DNA of 26,501 nucleotides from DASSNR01 sp036278935 (GCA_036278935.1 DASUKA010000116.1:1-26501); one strand, 5' to 3'; shown: positions 1-7,645, numbered from the stretch's first letter. Numbers and translations: made by a program. Notes: generated from the sequence alone by a model not told the origin.

Positions 1-320
1 GAGCCGGCCTCGTCATCTGCCAATGCACCCGCGCCGTCGGGGCGCACCACGAGCACCTCAGCTTCTTCTTCATCGAGCGTGGCGCGCGCGTGTACCAGTG
101 GCGCGAGCAGACGCGCGACGATCTCGCCCGGAGAACCAGCATCGAGCAGCACGACCACCAGGTTCCGCCGCCCGCTGTACTGGCCAAGCGCGACGGGTGC
201 GCCGCTCGGCGTCGCCAGCGTGAGGTCGGGCAGGAGCCCCCCTGTTCCCGCGCTCAAGCGACCGGCAGAGGTCGGGCCGCTGAGCACCCGCTCACTCGAT
301 GCGCCTGTGCTTCCGTGCAT
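1..320 (-). CDS. Redoxin-like (thioredoxin-fold) protein, N-terminal part
   Basis: The reading frame starts at ATG 318-320 and runs off the left edge, so only about 106 residues are visible. After a Ser/Gly-rich leader it reads LLPDLTLATPSGAPVALGQY, then a hydrophobic strand VVVLL; this is the typical entry of AhpC/TSA redoxin domains (PDFTL...G..V.L..Y.G...VLVF). An in-frame stop two codons upstream of the ATG and a GAGGAG box about 9 nt before it fix the start. Where peroxiredoxins and TlpA-type proteins carry their active-site Cys (just after the first strand) this protein has LLDAGSPGE, without any Cys, so a catalytic peroxidase role is doubtful. Family assignment is by motif only; the C-terminal half is outside the window. 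Confidence 0.6.
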   Translation of the reverse strand, partial: MHGSTGASSERVLSGPTSAGRLSAGTGGLLPDLTLATPSGAPVALGQYSGRRNLVVVLLDAGSPGEIVARLLAPLVHARATLDEEEAEVLVVRPDGAGALADDEAG

Positions 321-525
321 CGCCCGTCACTCCTCGTCACTCTGTGTGCGTCACCACGCGTCCCCGCGGGCTCGCGGCTGCCCTCAACTGGGCGTCGAGC
401 GACATACGTAATCTACCGCACTCCTAGCCCAATCGAGGCCAATGCAACATCATTCGATGAGTCGTCGCAGCACGGTGTGTGATGCGATGAGAATGAGAGG
501 AAGGCCCTGGCAGCGCGGAGCACCC

Positions 526-708
526 ATGGACACACCACGGCGAGATACGCGAAGCGACGATCCCCAGCCCGCACCGGCGCCCCATGAAGAGCGGCGTACG
601 ATCGCACCGCGCCAGAACGTGGCCATCGACGCGAGCGAGGATGCGATCGACGAAGCGATCGAGATGACCTTCCCGGCCAGCGACCCACCGGCCTGGACGG
701 CATCATAG
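526..708 (+). CDS. Small acidic protein with FPASDPPAW C-terminus
   Basis: A 60-residue protein. The start ATG at 526 is preceded by GGAG at 517-520; an ATG at 442 in the same frame would add a basic leader that looks non-coding. The N-terminal half is polar and rich in Pro, Asp and Arg. The C-terminal 25 residues are acidic and end in DEAIEMTFPASDPPAWTAS. I recognise this ending (D/E-rich helix then S/TFPASDPPA) from short uncharacterised proteins in many Proteobacteria and other soil bacteria; their function is not known to me. It is transcribed divergently from the redoxin-like gene, with about 200 nt between the two starts that hold no other gene. Confidence 0.6.
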   Translation: MDTPRRDTRSDDPQPAPAPHEERRTIAPRQNVAIDASEDAIDEAIEMTFPASDPPAWTAS

Positions 709-784
709 AAGGTGCCAAGCGACACGCGATCGTGCCGCCGCGGTGGCACGCACCACAATCGAGCAGCGGCGGCAACGACCTGCG

Positions 785-1146
785 CTAACCGCCAGCCCGG
801 CGCTCGGCGAGCAGCCGCCGACAGTCGTCGCCAAGCACACCGGCCGTCACCGCTGGTGGTACCGCGCCCGCGAACTGCGTCGCGTCAGTGAGCAGCGGGT
901 ACCGTCCAGTCACGCCACCCAGTGCGCCGGCCTGCACACCGAAGACGACACGCCGGATGCGGGTGTGCCGCGTGGCATACGCGCACAGCACACACGGCTC
1001 GACCGTGGTGTAGAGCGTGGCGCCCGAGAGATCGAGTGTGCCGAGCGTGCGACACGCCTCGCGAGCTCGAGGCAACGGCGCATGTACGTCTCATCCTGCT
1101 GCGCCGACGTCGAGGTCGCGCGGTCGGCGGCCGCGGGTGGATGCAT
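785..1146 (-). pseudogene. Nucleoside deaminase (TadA/GuaD-like) with internal deletion
   Basis: Two parts of a CDA-fold deaminase are present in different frames. The N-terminal part starts at 1146 and reads DETYMRRCLELAR, the first helix of the family. The C-terminal part, in the next frame from about 1075 to 785, reads EACRTLGTLDLSGATLY and then TTVEPCVLCAYATR, the PCxxC zinc-binding motif. Intact members have some 35-45 residues between these parts, including the HAE motif that supplies a zinc ligand and the catalytic Glu. That segment is missing here and the junction is out of frame, near CGAGCTCGCGAGG at about 1066-1080. The product cannot be active. The N-terminal part is in frame with the VOC gene. 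Alternative: an assembly error; reads across the junction would decide. Confidence 0.75.
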
Positions 1147-1998
1147 CGCCTCGCGGCTGACATGGCCCGCGCTGCCGGTCACGGCCTCATCTCGGCCTTG
1201 GCGCGCGATGCGAATGCGCGCGCCGTGCGTGGCCCCGAGGGGAAGCAGCTGCCCGTTGCCCACTGAAGCGATCGGCCCTCCGACGACCACTTCGTACGGC
1301 CCGGCACCGCGCTGCTCGAGGTGCTGGCGGATCTCGCTCGCGGACTGATCAGGTTCGGCGAGTGCGATCCATTGATCGCCGAGCGGAAAGCGGCAGATAG
1401 TGCGGACACCAGCGATCGTCGGCGTGTCGGGCACACCAACCGTCCCGATCAACTCGGCGAAGGCCGTGGCGCTCCGCGCCAGGTCGGAGACCACCACGGT
1501 CACGCCGTCGACACGGGTCACGCCAAGTGGATGGTCGGCTGCCGCGCTATCGGGAACGCGCCATACGCGCGGCGTGACATCCTCGATCACGAACGGCAGC
1601 GGTGTCTGCGCCGCGTCGCTCAGGAGGATGGTACGCCATGCGAGTCGCTGCCCATCGGGCCGGGTGCGGCCGCCATCCGTTGGGCCCTCGACGTGGAATC
1701 CGCGCCCTCGTAGCGCGTCGGCGGTCGTGGTCAGATCGGCCGCGCCGAGCGCAAAGTCGATAAGGCCCTCGCCTCTGGCGAGCCGAGGCCACCAGCGATG
1801 CGCCTGGGGACGATCGGGCTCCATGAAGGCGATCAGCTCGAAGTATGCACCGTCAGCGAAGGCGATGAGCGCGTTCCGGGTGCCGCCACTGGTATGCTCC
1901 CCACCGGGCGTCACGGTGAATCCTGCGCGCCGGTAGTCCGCCGAGGCGAGGGCGAGATCGCGCACCGCGATCACGAGATGGTCGATACGTTGTACCAC
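910..1998 (-). CDS. VOC/glyoxalase-like protein running in frame into a deaminase start
   Basis: The first ~190 residues match the glyoxalase-like VOC fold: VQRIDHLVIAVRDL at the N-terminus, a paired second half (RVDGVTVVVSDL), and conserved blocks such as YFELIAFMEP. The GTG start at 1998 is chosen because GGAG lies 6 nt upstream and family members begin with VQRIDH; the same frame could also begin at GTG 2049. The start lies just downstream of the MFS gene (stop at 2068), so the two are probably co-transcribed. The VOC part should end near residue 285, but no stop occurs: the frame continues through the ATG at 1144-1146 into the N-terminus of a nucleoside deaminase, then leaves the deaminase frame at a deletion and ends at 910 in non-coding translation. 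Substrate unknown. Confidence 0.6.
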   Translation of the reverse strand: MVQRIDHLVIAVRDLALASADYRRAGFTVTPGGEHTSGGTRNALIAFADGAYFELIAFMEPDRPQAHRWWPRLARGEGLIDFALGAADLTTTADALRGRGFHVEGPTDGGRTRPDGQRLAWRTILLSDAAQTPLPFVIEDVTPRVWRVPDSAAADHPLGVTRVDGVTVVVSDLARSATAFAELIGTVGVPDTPTIAGVRTICRFPLGDQWIALAEPDQSASEIRQHLEQRGAGPYEVVVGGPIASVGNGQLLPLGATHGARIRIARQGRDEAVTGSAGHVSREAMHPPAAADRATSTSAQQDETYMRRCLELARRVARSAHSISRAPRSTPRSSRVCCARMPRGTPASGVSSSVCRPAHWVA

Positions 1999-2067
1999 GC
2001 TGGTCTCCGGCTCCGGGCGGACGTGATGGGCGGGCGACACACTCGCCACCGATTCATGCCAGTCGCC

Positions 2068-3297
2068 TCACGCCGCTGGTGCACGCGCTGGCAGGCTCAG
2101 CTGTGGACGTTCCGCTCGAAACAACCGAACGGCGACGCTCGCTGCGGCCAGGGCCGCGCAGCCAAATATGAGGAGTGCCGCGACGAAGCCCCACGTCAGC
2201 ACAACCTGGAACAGCAAGCTCCCGAGTCCAAATCCGGTGAACAGCGTGAACGCCATGAACCCCGTGGCCTGGCCGCGATTTCCGGGGAGATCGGTGACGA
2301 TGCCGGCGAGGAGCGGTTGGGTCAGGTCGTAGCCCAGTGAGAGGGCCACGATGGCGGCCTGTGCGACGAGCAGCGTGAGCGGCGCGGCCAGGAGCAGCGC
2401 GCACACGCCGGTGAGTGCAACGCCAGCGGGAATGATCCAGTAACGACCGTGACGATCGGCGAGGCGGCCGATGGTTGGCCCAAAAAGCAATCCGGGGATG
2501 CCGTACCCGAGCAGAGCGAGGCCGATGCCCACCTCGCCAAGTCCGAAGCGCTGACGCAGGTACACGCCCAGCCACGTGTATACTCCCGATTGCACGACCG
2601 CGTTGATCAGCACGTACGAGTAGGTGCGGCGCCCCCGAGGGAGAGAGAGCAGCGAGCCATAGGCGCGAACGATGGCGGCCAACTGTGGGGCTGCACGCCC
2701 GGGCAATCTCGGGATCGCCCCCACGGCAACCGCGGCGATGCTCAGGACGGCGGCGAGTGCCGCGACGGCGAGGAACAGGCCCTGCCATCCGACCACCGGT
2801 TCCATGAGCGCGCCCACGGTGGCGCCAGCCGCCGTGCCGCCAGCGATCGCCCCGAATAACCAGCCCAGCGCCCGGCCACGCTTCTGATACGGCACGACAT
2901 CCCCGATGAGCGTGAGGCTGATCGGCACCACGCCACTCGCCCCGATCCCCGTGGCGATCCGCCACCCCACGAACCCCGTGACACCAGCTGCCGATGCGGT
3001 GGCCGCCGTGAAGACGATGAAGAGCGTCAGCGACCCGAGGATGACCGAGCGTCGTCCAAAGCGGTCCGACAGCGGGCCCCACACCAGCGTTGCCAGCCCG
3101 TACGGGAGCAGGTAGGCCGGCACGGCAAGTCCGACCCAGCCGACGTCGGTATGGAAGACCTCGACGAGGCGTGGGATGAGCGGCGCGACCATGAACGCCT
3201 GGGCGAGCACCAGAAAGGCAACCGTACAGAGGATCGGCAGCATCCACCGGGAGGAGACCGGCGGTGCTGGCTGGCGCAACGGTTGTGACAGCGCCAT
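2068..3297 (-). CDS. MFS transporter (drug-efflux type)
   Basis: A 409-residue protein with about 12 hydrophobic segments. Motif A of the major facilitator superfamily sits between TM2 and TM3 (GPLSDRFGRR, residues 74-83), and a second copy follows TM8 (GRLADRHGRY). The cytoplasmic N-terminus is short (TM1 begins near residue 19), as in DHA-type drug/H+ antiporters of about 400 residues. The start ATG at 3295-3297 overlaps the stop of the CGNR regulator gene (ATGA), so translation is probably coupled to it. The pair suggests an efflux pump controlled by a small-molecule-responsive regulator; the substrate cannot be read from sequence. Confidence 0.88.
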   Translation of the reverse strand: MALSQPLRQPAPPVSSRWMLPILCTVAFLVLAQAFMVAPLIPRLVEVFHTDVGWVGLAVPAYLLPYGLATLVWGPLSDRFGRRSVILGSLTLFIVFTAATASAAGVTGFVGWRIATGIGASGVVPISLTLIGDVVPYQKRGRALGWLFGAIAGGTAAGATVGALMEPVVGWQGLFLAVAALAAVLSIAAVAVGAIPRLPGRAAPQLAAIVRAYGSLLSLPRGRRTYSYVLINAVVQSGVYTWLGVYLRQRFGLGEVGIGLALLGYGIPGLLFGPTIGRLADRHGRYWIIPAGVALTGVCALLLAAPLTLLVAQAAIVALSLGYDLTQPLLAGIVTDLPGNRGQATGFMAFTLFTGFGLGSLLFQVVLTWGFVAALLIFGCAALAAASVAVRLFRAERPQLSLPARAPAA

Positions 3298-3869
3298 CAC
3301 GCGTTCACGCGGTGTCGTACGTAGTGCCGCGCCACGCGAGCCCGGTTCCCACAGACGGACGCCGAGCACCACCGCCGGCGCGGATGGCGGGCGAGGAACT
3401 GGAGCACACAGTCCGGGTGCGCGCACGTGCGCACGAGTGTCGCATCCGGACCAGTCAGGATGGTGACGGCATCCAGGGCCAGAGTGTGCAGCAGCGTGTC
3501 GCGTCTCGATCCGGCGGTCCGCCGCTCTGCTCGTGGACCCTTGGCCGTCCAGGCAAGCCGGGTCGCCGGCACCGATGCTGAAAGCGCCGCGTTGACCACC
3601 TTCATTGCCTCTGAAGGCGGCCGTGCACGGACACGACGAGCACGCAGCAGCGCAGCGATCGCGTCGCGCAACGTTCGCACCGCGCGCAGATCCGCCGCGG
3701 TGACGGCTCCCGACCACGATAGCCGGCCCGACTCGGCGGCCAGCCACGCGGTGAGCGCGGACGGCGTCTCGAGGAGGTCCACATCGGCGCCGCCGCGACG
3801 AACGCGCGTGTTCACCAAATCGAGCGAGACGGGCTCGCCAAGGAGCGGGAAATGCAACTTCGCGGTCAT
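3297..3869 (-). CDS. CGNR zinc-finger transcriptional regulator
   Basis: A 190-residue protein with the ABATE-type N-terminal stress/ligand domain (about residues 5-135) and a C-terminal CGNR zinc finger. The finger is complete: Cys149 and Cys154 (CAHPDC), Cys168 and Cys173, with the signature CGNR at 173-176 followed by the basic RARVARHYVRHR. Such proteins are DNA-binding regulators of neighbouring genes. Its last codon overlaps the start of the MFS gene by ATGA. It is divergent from the alpha/beta hydrolase, with 88 nt between the two starts, and an inverted repeat there is a likely operator. There is no convincing Shine-Dalgarno before ATG 3867-3869. Confidence 0.9.
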   Translation of the reverse strand: MTAKLHFPLLGEPVSLDLVNTRVRRGGADVDLLETPSALTAWLAAESGRLSWSGAVTAADLRAVRTLRDAIAALLRARRVRARPPSEAMKVVNAALSASVPATRLAWTAKGPRAERRTAGSRRDTLLHTLALDAVTILTGPDATLVRTCAHPDCVLQFLARHPRRRWCSASVCGNRARVARHYVRHRVNA

Positions 3870-3878
3870 GTCTCTAAT

Positions 3879-3900
3879 ACTAATTGGTCGTTACATTAGT
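3879..3900. promoter_or_regulatory. Candidate operator for the CGNR regulator
   Basis: ACTAAT (3879-3884) and ATTAGT (3895-3900) form a perfect 6-bp inverted repeat with a 10-nt spacer in an AT-rich patch between the divergent regulator and hydrolase genes. It lies only 10-30 nt from the regulator's start codon, where bound protein would block transcription. Half-sites one helical turn apart fit a dimeric repressor. The assignment to the CGNR protein is inferred from position. Confidence 0.4.
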
Positions 3901-3957
3901 CACAGGGATCAGGTTGCAACGGACGCGGAATGGTCTGACGAGAAGGAGGTTGTTGGT

Positions 3958-4938
3958 ATGTCCAGACAGAAGAATTCGGATCGTGCAGCGAATCCGGACG
4001 CGGGTGGCGCGGAGCATGGCGTGCGCCATCGGACGGTGACGATAGACGGGCTCGAGATCTTCTACCGGGAGGCGGGGCCGGCCGATGCCCCGACACTGGT
4101 GTTGTTGCATGGCTTCCCGTCGGCCTCGCATCAGTACGCGCGGCTCATTGATCGGCTATCCGACGCGTTCCACCTGCTGGCGCCGGACTACCCGGGCTTT
4201 GGGTACAGCACTGCCCCCGTTTCGAGCACGGCCGGCGGGACCTTCGCCTACACCTTCGATCGCCTCGCTGACGTGACCGAACACTTCCTGACGGCGCTCG
4301 GCGTGAACCGGTTCTTCGTCTACGTGTTCGACTTCGGCGCCCCGGTCGGCTTCCGCATCGCGACGCGGCACCCCGACTGGATCCTCGGCGTGATCGCGCA
4401 GAACGGCAATGCGTACAAGGTCGGGCTGGGCCCCAACATGGCGCCAGCGGTGAAGTATTGGACCGACCGCGCTGGCATGGAAGACACCATCCGCGGCGCA
4501 CTCACCCTGGACGCCACGCGCGCGCAGCACCTCGATGGCGCGGGCGACCCGGAGTTGGTGAGCCCCGATAGTTGGACGCTGGATCAATACTGGATGGACA
4601 TACCAGGCCGCGCGCAGGCCATGCTCGACCTGTTGTTCGACTACCAATCCAACGTCGCCCTCTACCCGGCGTGGCAGCGCTGGCTGCGCGAGTATCAACC
4701 TCCGCTGCTGCTCCCGTGGGGTCGCAACGACAAGTTCTTTCCCGAGGCGGGGGCACGAGCGTACCTGAAAGACGTCCCCGACGCCCAGTTGCACCTCCTT
4801 GATGGCGGGCACTTCGTGCTGGACGAATACGTCGACACCGTGGCGGGATTGGTCCGCGATTTCATCGCGCGCCATCCAGCACGATCGCCGAGCGCGTCCC
4901 GCCGCGACGTGCAGCCAACACATCAAGGCGGCGGTTGA
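3958..4938 (+). CDS. Alpha/beta hydrolase, Asp-nucleophile (epoxide hydrolase/dehalogenase-like)
   Basis: A 326-residue single-domain hydrolase. HGFP at 51-54 is the oxyanion motif. The nucleophile elbow reads VFDFGAP, placing Asp125 where lipases have Ser; this is the arrangement of epoxide hydrolases and haloalkane dehalogenases. Asp258 (WGRND) and His285 (DGGHFVLDE) complete a plausible triad, and a cap domain lies between about residues 150 and 235. The start ATG 3958 is set by AGAAGGAGG at 3941-3949; the open frame reaches further upstream but only as antisense of the regulator. It is divergent from the CGNR/MFS pair and probably shares its control, so it may detoxify the compound the pump exports. 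The exact substrate is unknown. Confidence 0.85.
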   Translation: MSRQKNSDRAANPDAGGAEHGVRHRTVTIDGLEIFYREAGPADAPTLVLLHGFPSASHQYARLIDRLSDAFHLLAPDYPGFGYSTAPVSSTAGGTFAYTFDRLADVTEHFLTALGVNRFFVYVFDFGAPVGFRIATRHPDWILGVIAQNGNAYKVGLGPNMAPAVKYWTDRAGMEDTIRGALTLDATRAQHLDGAGDPELVSPDSWTLDQYWMDIPGRAQAMLDLLFDYQSNVALYPAWQRWLREYQPPLLLPWGRNDKFFPEAGARAYLKDVPDAQLHLLDGGHFVLDEYVDTVAGLVRDFIARHPARSPSASRRDVQPTHQGGG

Positions 4939-5015
4939 TCTGATTGGCGTCCCGCGCGCTTCGATCCGTGATCACGCGCTTCCGGCTGCATCTGTCGCTT
5001 TGGGCCGAGGCTACG

Positions 5016-5354
5016 TCAGGGTTTGCGCGGGCGCTGCGGGGTGCGTTCTGAGATCCGGTTGGTCTTCCGCGATCCCTGCTCCGTTGCCTTGGGCGTGCCG
5101 TGGATCTTGGCGCTGTCGAGGTCCGGGCGCGTCGCATGGAGCGAGGCGTAGGAGAGATCGGTCGGCTTGTCGTAGATGAGGCGGCCCGGCACTCGCGGTG
5201 CAGCGAGCGACTGCACGACGGCGCTCCTGGCCACAACCGCATGAGCCGTGGCCCGCTGCCCCCCATCGCGCAGGCGATCCTGCTTGCTCTGCCGGCACGC
5301 AGTGAGTGCGACAAGTAGCGCGAGTATGGCTGCCGCTCCGACTGGGTTGGTCAC
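5016..5354 (-). CDS. Small lipoprotein, end of the formate dehydrogenase unit
   Basis: A 112-residue protein. Its N-terminus is a lipoprotein signal: a hydrophobic stretch AAILALLVALTAC with the lipobox LTAC, giving Cys20 as the lipidated residue. The mature part is polar, basic toward the C-terminus and has no domain I recognise; a segment LIYDKPTDLSYASLHATRP looks ordered. The GTG start at 5352-5354 overlaps the stop of the preceding gene (GTGA), so it is the last gene of the translationally coupled series. It converges with the hydrolase across a 77-nt gap in which I see no clear terminator. Confidence 0.65.
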   Translation of the reverse strand: MTNPVGAAAILALLVALTACRQSKQDRLRDGGQRATAHAVVARSAVVQSLAAPRVPGRLIYDKPTDLSYASLHATRPDLDSAKIHGTPKATEQGSRKTNRISERTPQRPRKP

Positions 5355-5701
5355 CTGCTCCTCCGAGAATCCGATCTCCGGTCATCCGACGGGGCACCAT
5401 CCGCGAGCCAGGTCCGATAGCTCTCCGCCTCAGAGGCCAGTCGCCACTGCTGCCAGACGAAGAGTGCCATCGCGCGCGTCGCGCCATCACTTTCGCCCTC
5501 GGCGAGGCAACGGGCCATCAACCAGCACTCGAAGTCGCCCGCATCCGGCGACTCGCGCACCGCCGCCTCGAGCAGCTCATGCTGGATGCCGAGCCCGATG
5601 GCGTCCGCTGTCGTGTTGCGCACGCGCCGCCGGCGGCGTCCCTCGCTCGCCTCGAGTGCGTCGAGCAATCCCTGACAGAGTTGCGCCGGTGTGAGCGTCA
5701 C
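5351..5701 (-). CDS. Unknown 116-aa protein next to fdhE
   Basis: I do not recognise the family. The protein is soluble, mostly helical in appearance (LCQGLLDALEASEG..., ELLEAAVRESPDAGDFECWL), with a Trp-rich second half (WLMARC, WQQWRLASEAESYRTWL) and a highly basic tail. It starts with GTG at 5699-5701, overlapping the fdhE stop by GTGA, and its own stop overlaps the following lipoprotein start in the same way. This tight coupling suggests it is made together with FdhE and has some role in maturation or regulation of the dehydrogenase; that is inference from position only. Confidence 0.65.
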   Translation of the reverse strand: MTLTPAQLCQGLLDALEASEGRRRRRVRNTTADAIGLGIQHELLEAAVRESPDAGDFECWLMARCLAEGESDGATRAMALFVWQQWRLASEAESYRTWLADGAPSDDRRSDSRRSR

Positions 5702-6555
5702 GCAACCACCTCGAGCGCGAGCGCCCAGCCAGGGCGCGAGGGTCGCGCATAGCCGCGGTCCTGTGCCACGAGATCGAGGGGCACGGTCGCGAGATCATGT
5801 CGTGCGAGGATGCGCAGCGGGAGCGCGCCGAGTGTCATCACCGCCTTGAGGTAGCCATGGCAGTGCTCGCACGTCTCGATGCGCCGATACTGCCCCTCCC
5901 CCTCGGGCAAGAGCGAGCCGAGACGATGATGATCCGTCTCGCCGCAGAATGCACAGCGCAGGATCGGCAAGGGCCAATCGGCACCACAGCACCCGCATCG
6001 CAGCCGGCGCTCGCGCTCGATGCCCCGCATCTCGACCAGCGATGGCCAGGCGCCGCAGGCCGGACAGTAACCGCGCTGCCACACGCGCGCGGCGAGCGTG
6101 CTGAGGCCGCGGGCGGCGGCGTGCAGGACTGGTACCGCGGCCATCTGCGCGAGCACCGCGAGCGTATCGGCGGATGTGCCGACGTGCTCCGCCATGCCGG
6201 TGATGGCGCGATCGTCGCGCATGATCGCAGCGCGGATCATCTGACGTGGATCGAGCTCGCTCGCGCCGAGCACGCCGGCCGCGTCGGCGAGGTGACACAC
6301 GAGGGCGTGCGCGCGGTGGACATCGAGCCGCACCGTCGCGCGATGCAGCAGCGGAGCATCCGACGGGCGCGCAGCGGGGGGCGGCACGACCACTGCGCCC
6401 GCCTCGCTGCGCGCTTCATCGAGCGCGATCTCGAGCAGCTCGAGCCACTGCTGCCAGGCGGGATCTACCGGTGCGTCTGCCGCGGTGCCGGGAAATCGCC
6501 CGGCAGTCCCGATCGGGGAAGCGGTCCTGGGCATTCGTCCTTGGGCAAGAGACAT
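5698..6555 (-). CDS. fdhE: Formate dehydrogenase accessory protein FdhE
   Basis: A 285-residue protein with the FdhE pattern: a helical N-terminal half, then four cysteine clusters in the C-terminal half: CPAC (164-167), CGCC (187-190), CAFC (201-204) and CEHC (229-232). FdhE is a cytoplasmic redox/metal-binding chaperone needed for activity of respiratory, Tat-exported formate dehydrogenases. Its presence supports the identity of the molybdoenzyme upstream. The first ~30 residues are low-complexity and overlap the 3' end of the small lipoprotein gene in another frame by about 90 nt; the ATG at 6534 (AAGGA 3 nt upstream) is an alternative start that shortens the overlap to 70 nt. Confidence 0.92.
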   Translation of the reverse strand: MSLAQGRMPRTASPIGTAGRFPGTAADAPVDPAWQQWLELLEIALDEARSEAGAVVVPPPAARPSDAPLLHRATVRLDVHRAHALVCHLADAAGVLGASELDPRQMIRAAIMRDDRAITGMAEHVGTSADTLAVLAQMAAVPVLHAAARGLSTLAARVWQRGYCPACGAWPSLVEMRGIERERRLRCGCCGADWPLPILRCAFCGETDHHRLGSLLPEGEGQYRRIETCEHCHGYLKAVMTLGALPLRILARHDLATVPLDLVAQDRGYARPSRPGWALALEVVA

Positions 6556-6716
6556 GGGGTGCCTGCGTACATCTGTGAGCCGCCGTGCAGTTGCACCACC
6601 GGGCTACGGTTGCCGACATCGGCACCGGCGCCGCCGCCGCGTACGCGCGCCGCTTCCGGACTGGCGCACGCCGTGAGCAACACCGCGAGGCTGACAACGA
6701 CCAATACGCCGCGCAT
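6465..6716 (-). CDS. Small lipoprotein between nrfD-like gene and fdhE
   Basis: An 83-residue protein with a clear lipoprotein signal (MRGVLVVVSLAVLLTAC, lipobox LTAC, Cys17). The mature part is Gly/Pro-rich and contains VVQLHGGSQMYAGTPC, a second Cys in LPKDEC, and ends in SGLPGDFPAPRQTHR. Its ATG at 6714-6716 overlaps the stop of the NrfD-like gene (ATGA), good evidence that it is real. Its 3' end overlaps the 5' end of fdhE in a different frame. Family unknown to me. It could sit at the periplasmic face next to the dehydrogenase; the Cys pair may bind a metal or form a disulfide, but nothing here proves it. Confidence 0.6.
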   Translation of the reverse strand: MRGVLVVVSLAVLLTACASPEAARVRGGGAGADVGNRSPVVQLHGGSQMYAGTPCLLPKDECPGPLPRSGLPGDFPAPRQTHR

Positions 6717-7645
6717 CAGCGGATCACCTGCGCGCCGACCACGCGGATTCCCTCCGACGACAGCAGCACGACCATACGCAGCAGAAATCCGCCGATGAGG
6801 ACGAGGGTCGCTGAGAGCGCAACGCTGTGGAGTGCGCGGCCGCGATGGATCAGCAACGGGATCAGGATGCCGAGCACGATCACTCCGAGGATGAGCAGCA
6901 CACCCCATCCGTTGAGCAGCGCGCGGATCGCACCGCCCAGCGAGACGAGGAAGATGATGATCGCGAGGAGCTCGAGGACGAGCGCGATGCGATCGAAGCC
7001 GAGAAGCCACGCGACGGTCCCAGGCCCCTCGACCCGGCGCCAGCGCGCGAGCAGCAGGAGCGCCGCCACGGAGGTCGAGATGGCGGAGAGCAGAAAGACC
7101 AGCCCGAGCCAGGAAGAATCGGCCCAGATCGGCCGGTTCGTGACGGCGAGCAGCACGCCGGTATAGCCGGCGAGGAAGAGCCCCGTGATGATCCCGCCGA
7201 TCGCGACAACAGCGGCGATCGGCGCTTCAACAAGGAAGCGGAAGGGGCGCCAGGGTGATGGGTCGTGCTCCGCGAGCGCACCAAGTGCCGCCAGCAAGGC
7301 GAAGACGCTGAAGGCGAGGAGCCCCCACACCCCGACCGACATCGGCGACCACCCCTTGAACATGAGCCGGCCCGTGTTGTTCTGCACAACCATGTGCCAG
7401 AAGCGGAGCGGCACGCCCAAGTCGACGATGAGCAGGACCGCGCTGATCACCGCACCCACGAGCGCGAGGTAGCTCGCGAGCCGCACGAACGGCCGATCCT
7501 CGGGCCGGCCGAAGAGCCGAACGAGCCCCGCCAGGAGGAGCGCGCCGCCCGAGATCCCGCCAACGAAGAAGTACAGAATGATGAGCCAGCGAAAGTGCGG
7601 CGCCTCGGTGAAGAAGGTGCTCGGCAAGTTGGGTTGCATGCTCAC
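6716..7645 (-). CDS. NrfD/PsrC-type membrane quinone-interacting subunit
   Basis: A 309-residue polytopic membrane protein with eight or nine hydrophobic segments. The N-terminus FRWLIILYFFVGGISGGALL matches the NrfD/PsrC family, which anchors Fe-S/molybdoenzyme complexes and exchanges electrons with the quinone pool. It replaces the di-haem cytochrome b (FdnI type) subunit of the E. coli enzymes: I see no cytochrome b-like protein in the unit. The GTG start at 7643-7645 overlaps the Fe-S subunit stop (GTGA); an ATG two codons later is an equal alternative. Its stop overlaps the next gene by ATGA. Confidence 0.85.
   Translation of the reverse strand: MSMQPNLPSTFFTEAPHFRWLIILYFFVGGISGGALLLAGLVRLFGRPEDRPFVRLASYLALVGAVISAVLLIVDLGVPLRFWHMVVQNNTGRLMFKGWSPMSVGVWGLLAFSVFALLAALGALAEHDPSPWRPFRFLVEAPIAAVVAIGGIITGLFLAGYTGVLLAVTNRPIWADSSWLGLVFLLSAISTSVAALLLLARWRRVEGPGTVAWLLGFDRIALVLELLAIIIFLVSLGGAIRALLNGWGVLLILGVIVLGILIPLLIHRGRALHSVALSATLVLIGGFLLRMVVLLSSEGIRVVGAQVIR

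Noticed and set aside
3298..3747. N-terminal extension of the MFS transporter
   Set aside because: The extended frame is antisense-like out-of-frame reading of the CGNR gene; the ATGA overlap at 3295-3299 sets the start.
3427..3957. N-terminal extension of the hydrolase by 177 codons
   Set aside because: It is the antisense of the CGNR gene; the ribosome-binding site at 3941-3949 sets the start at 3958.
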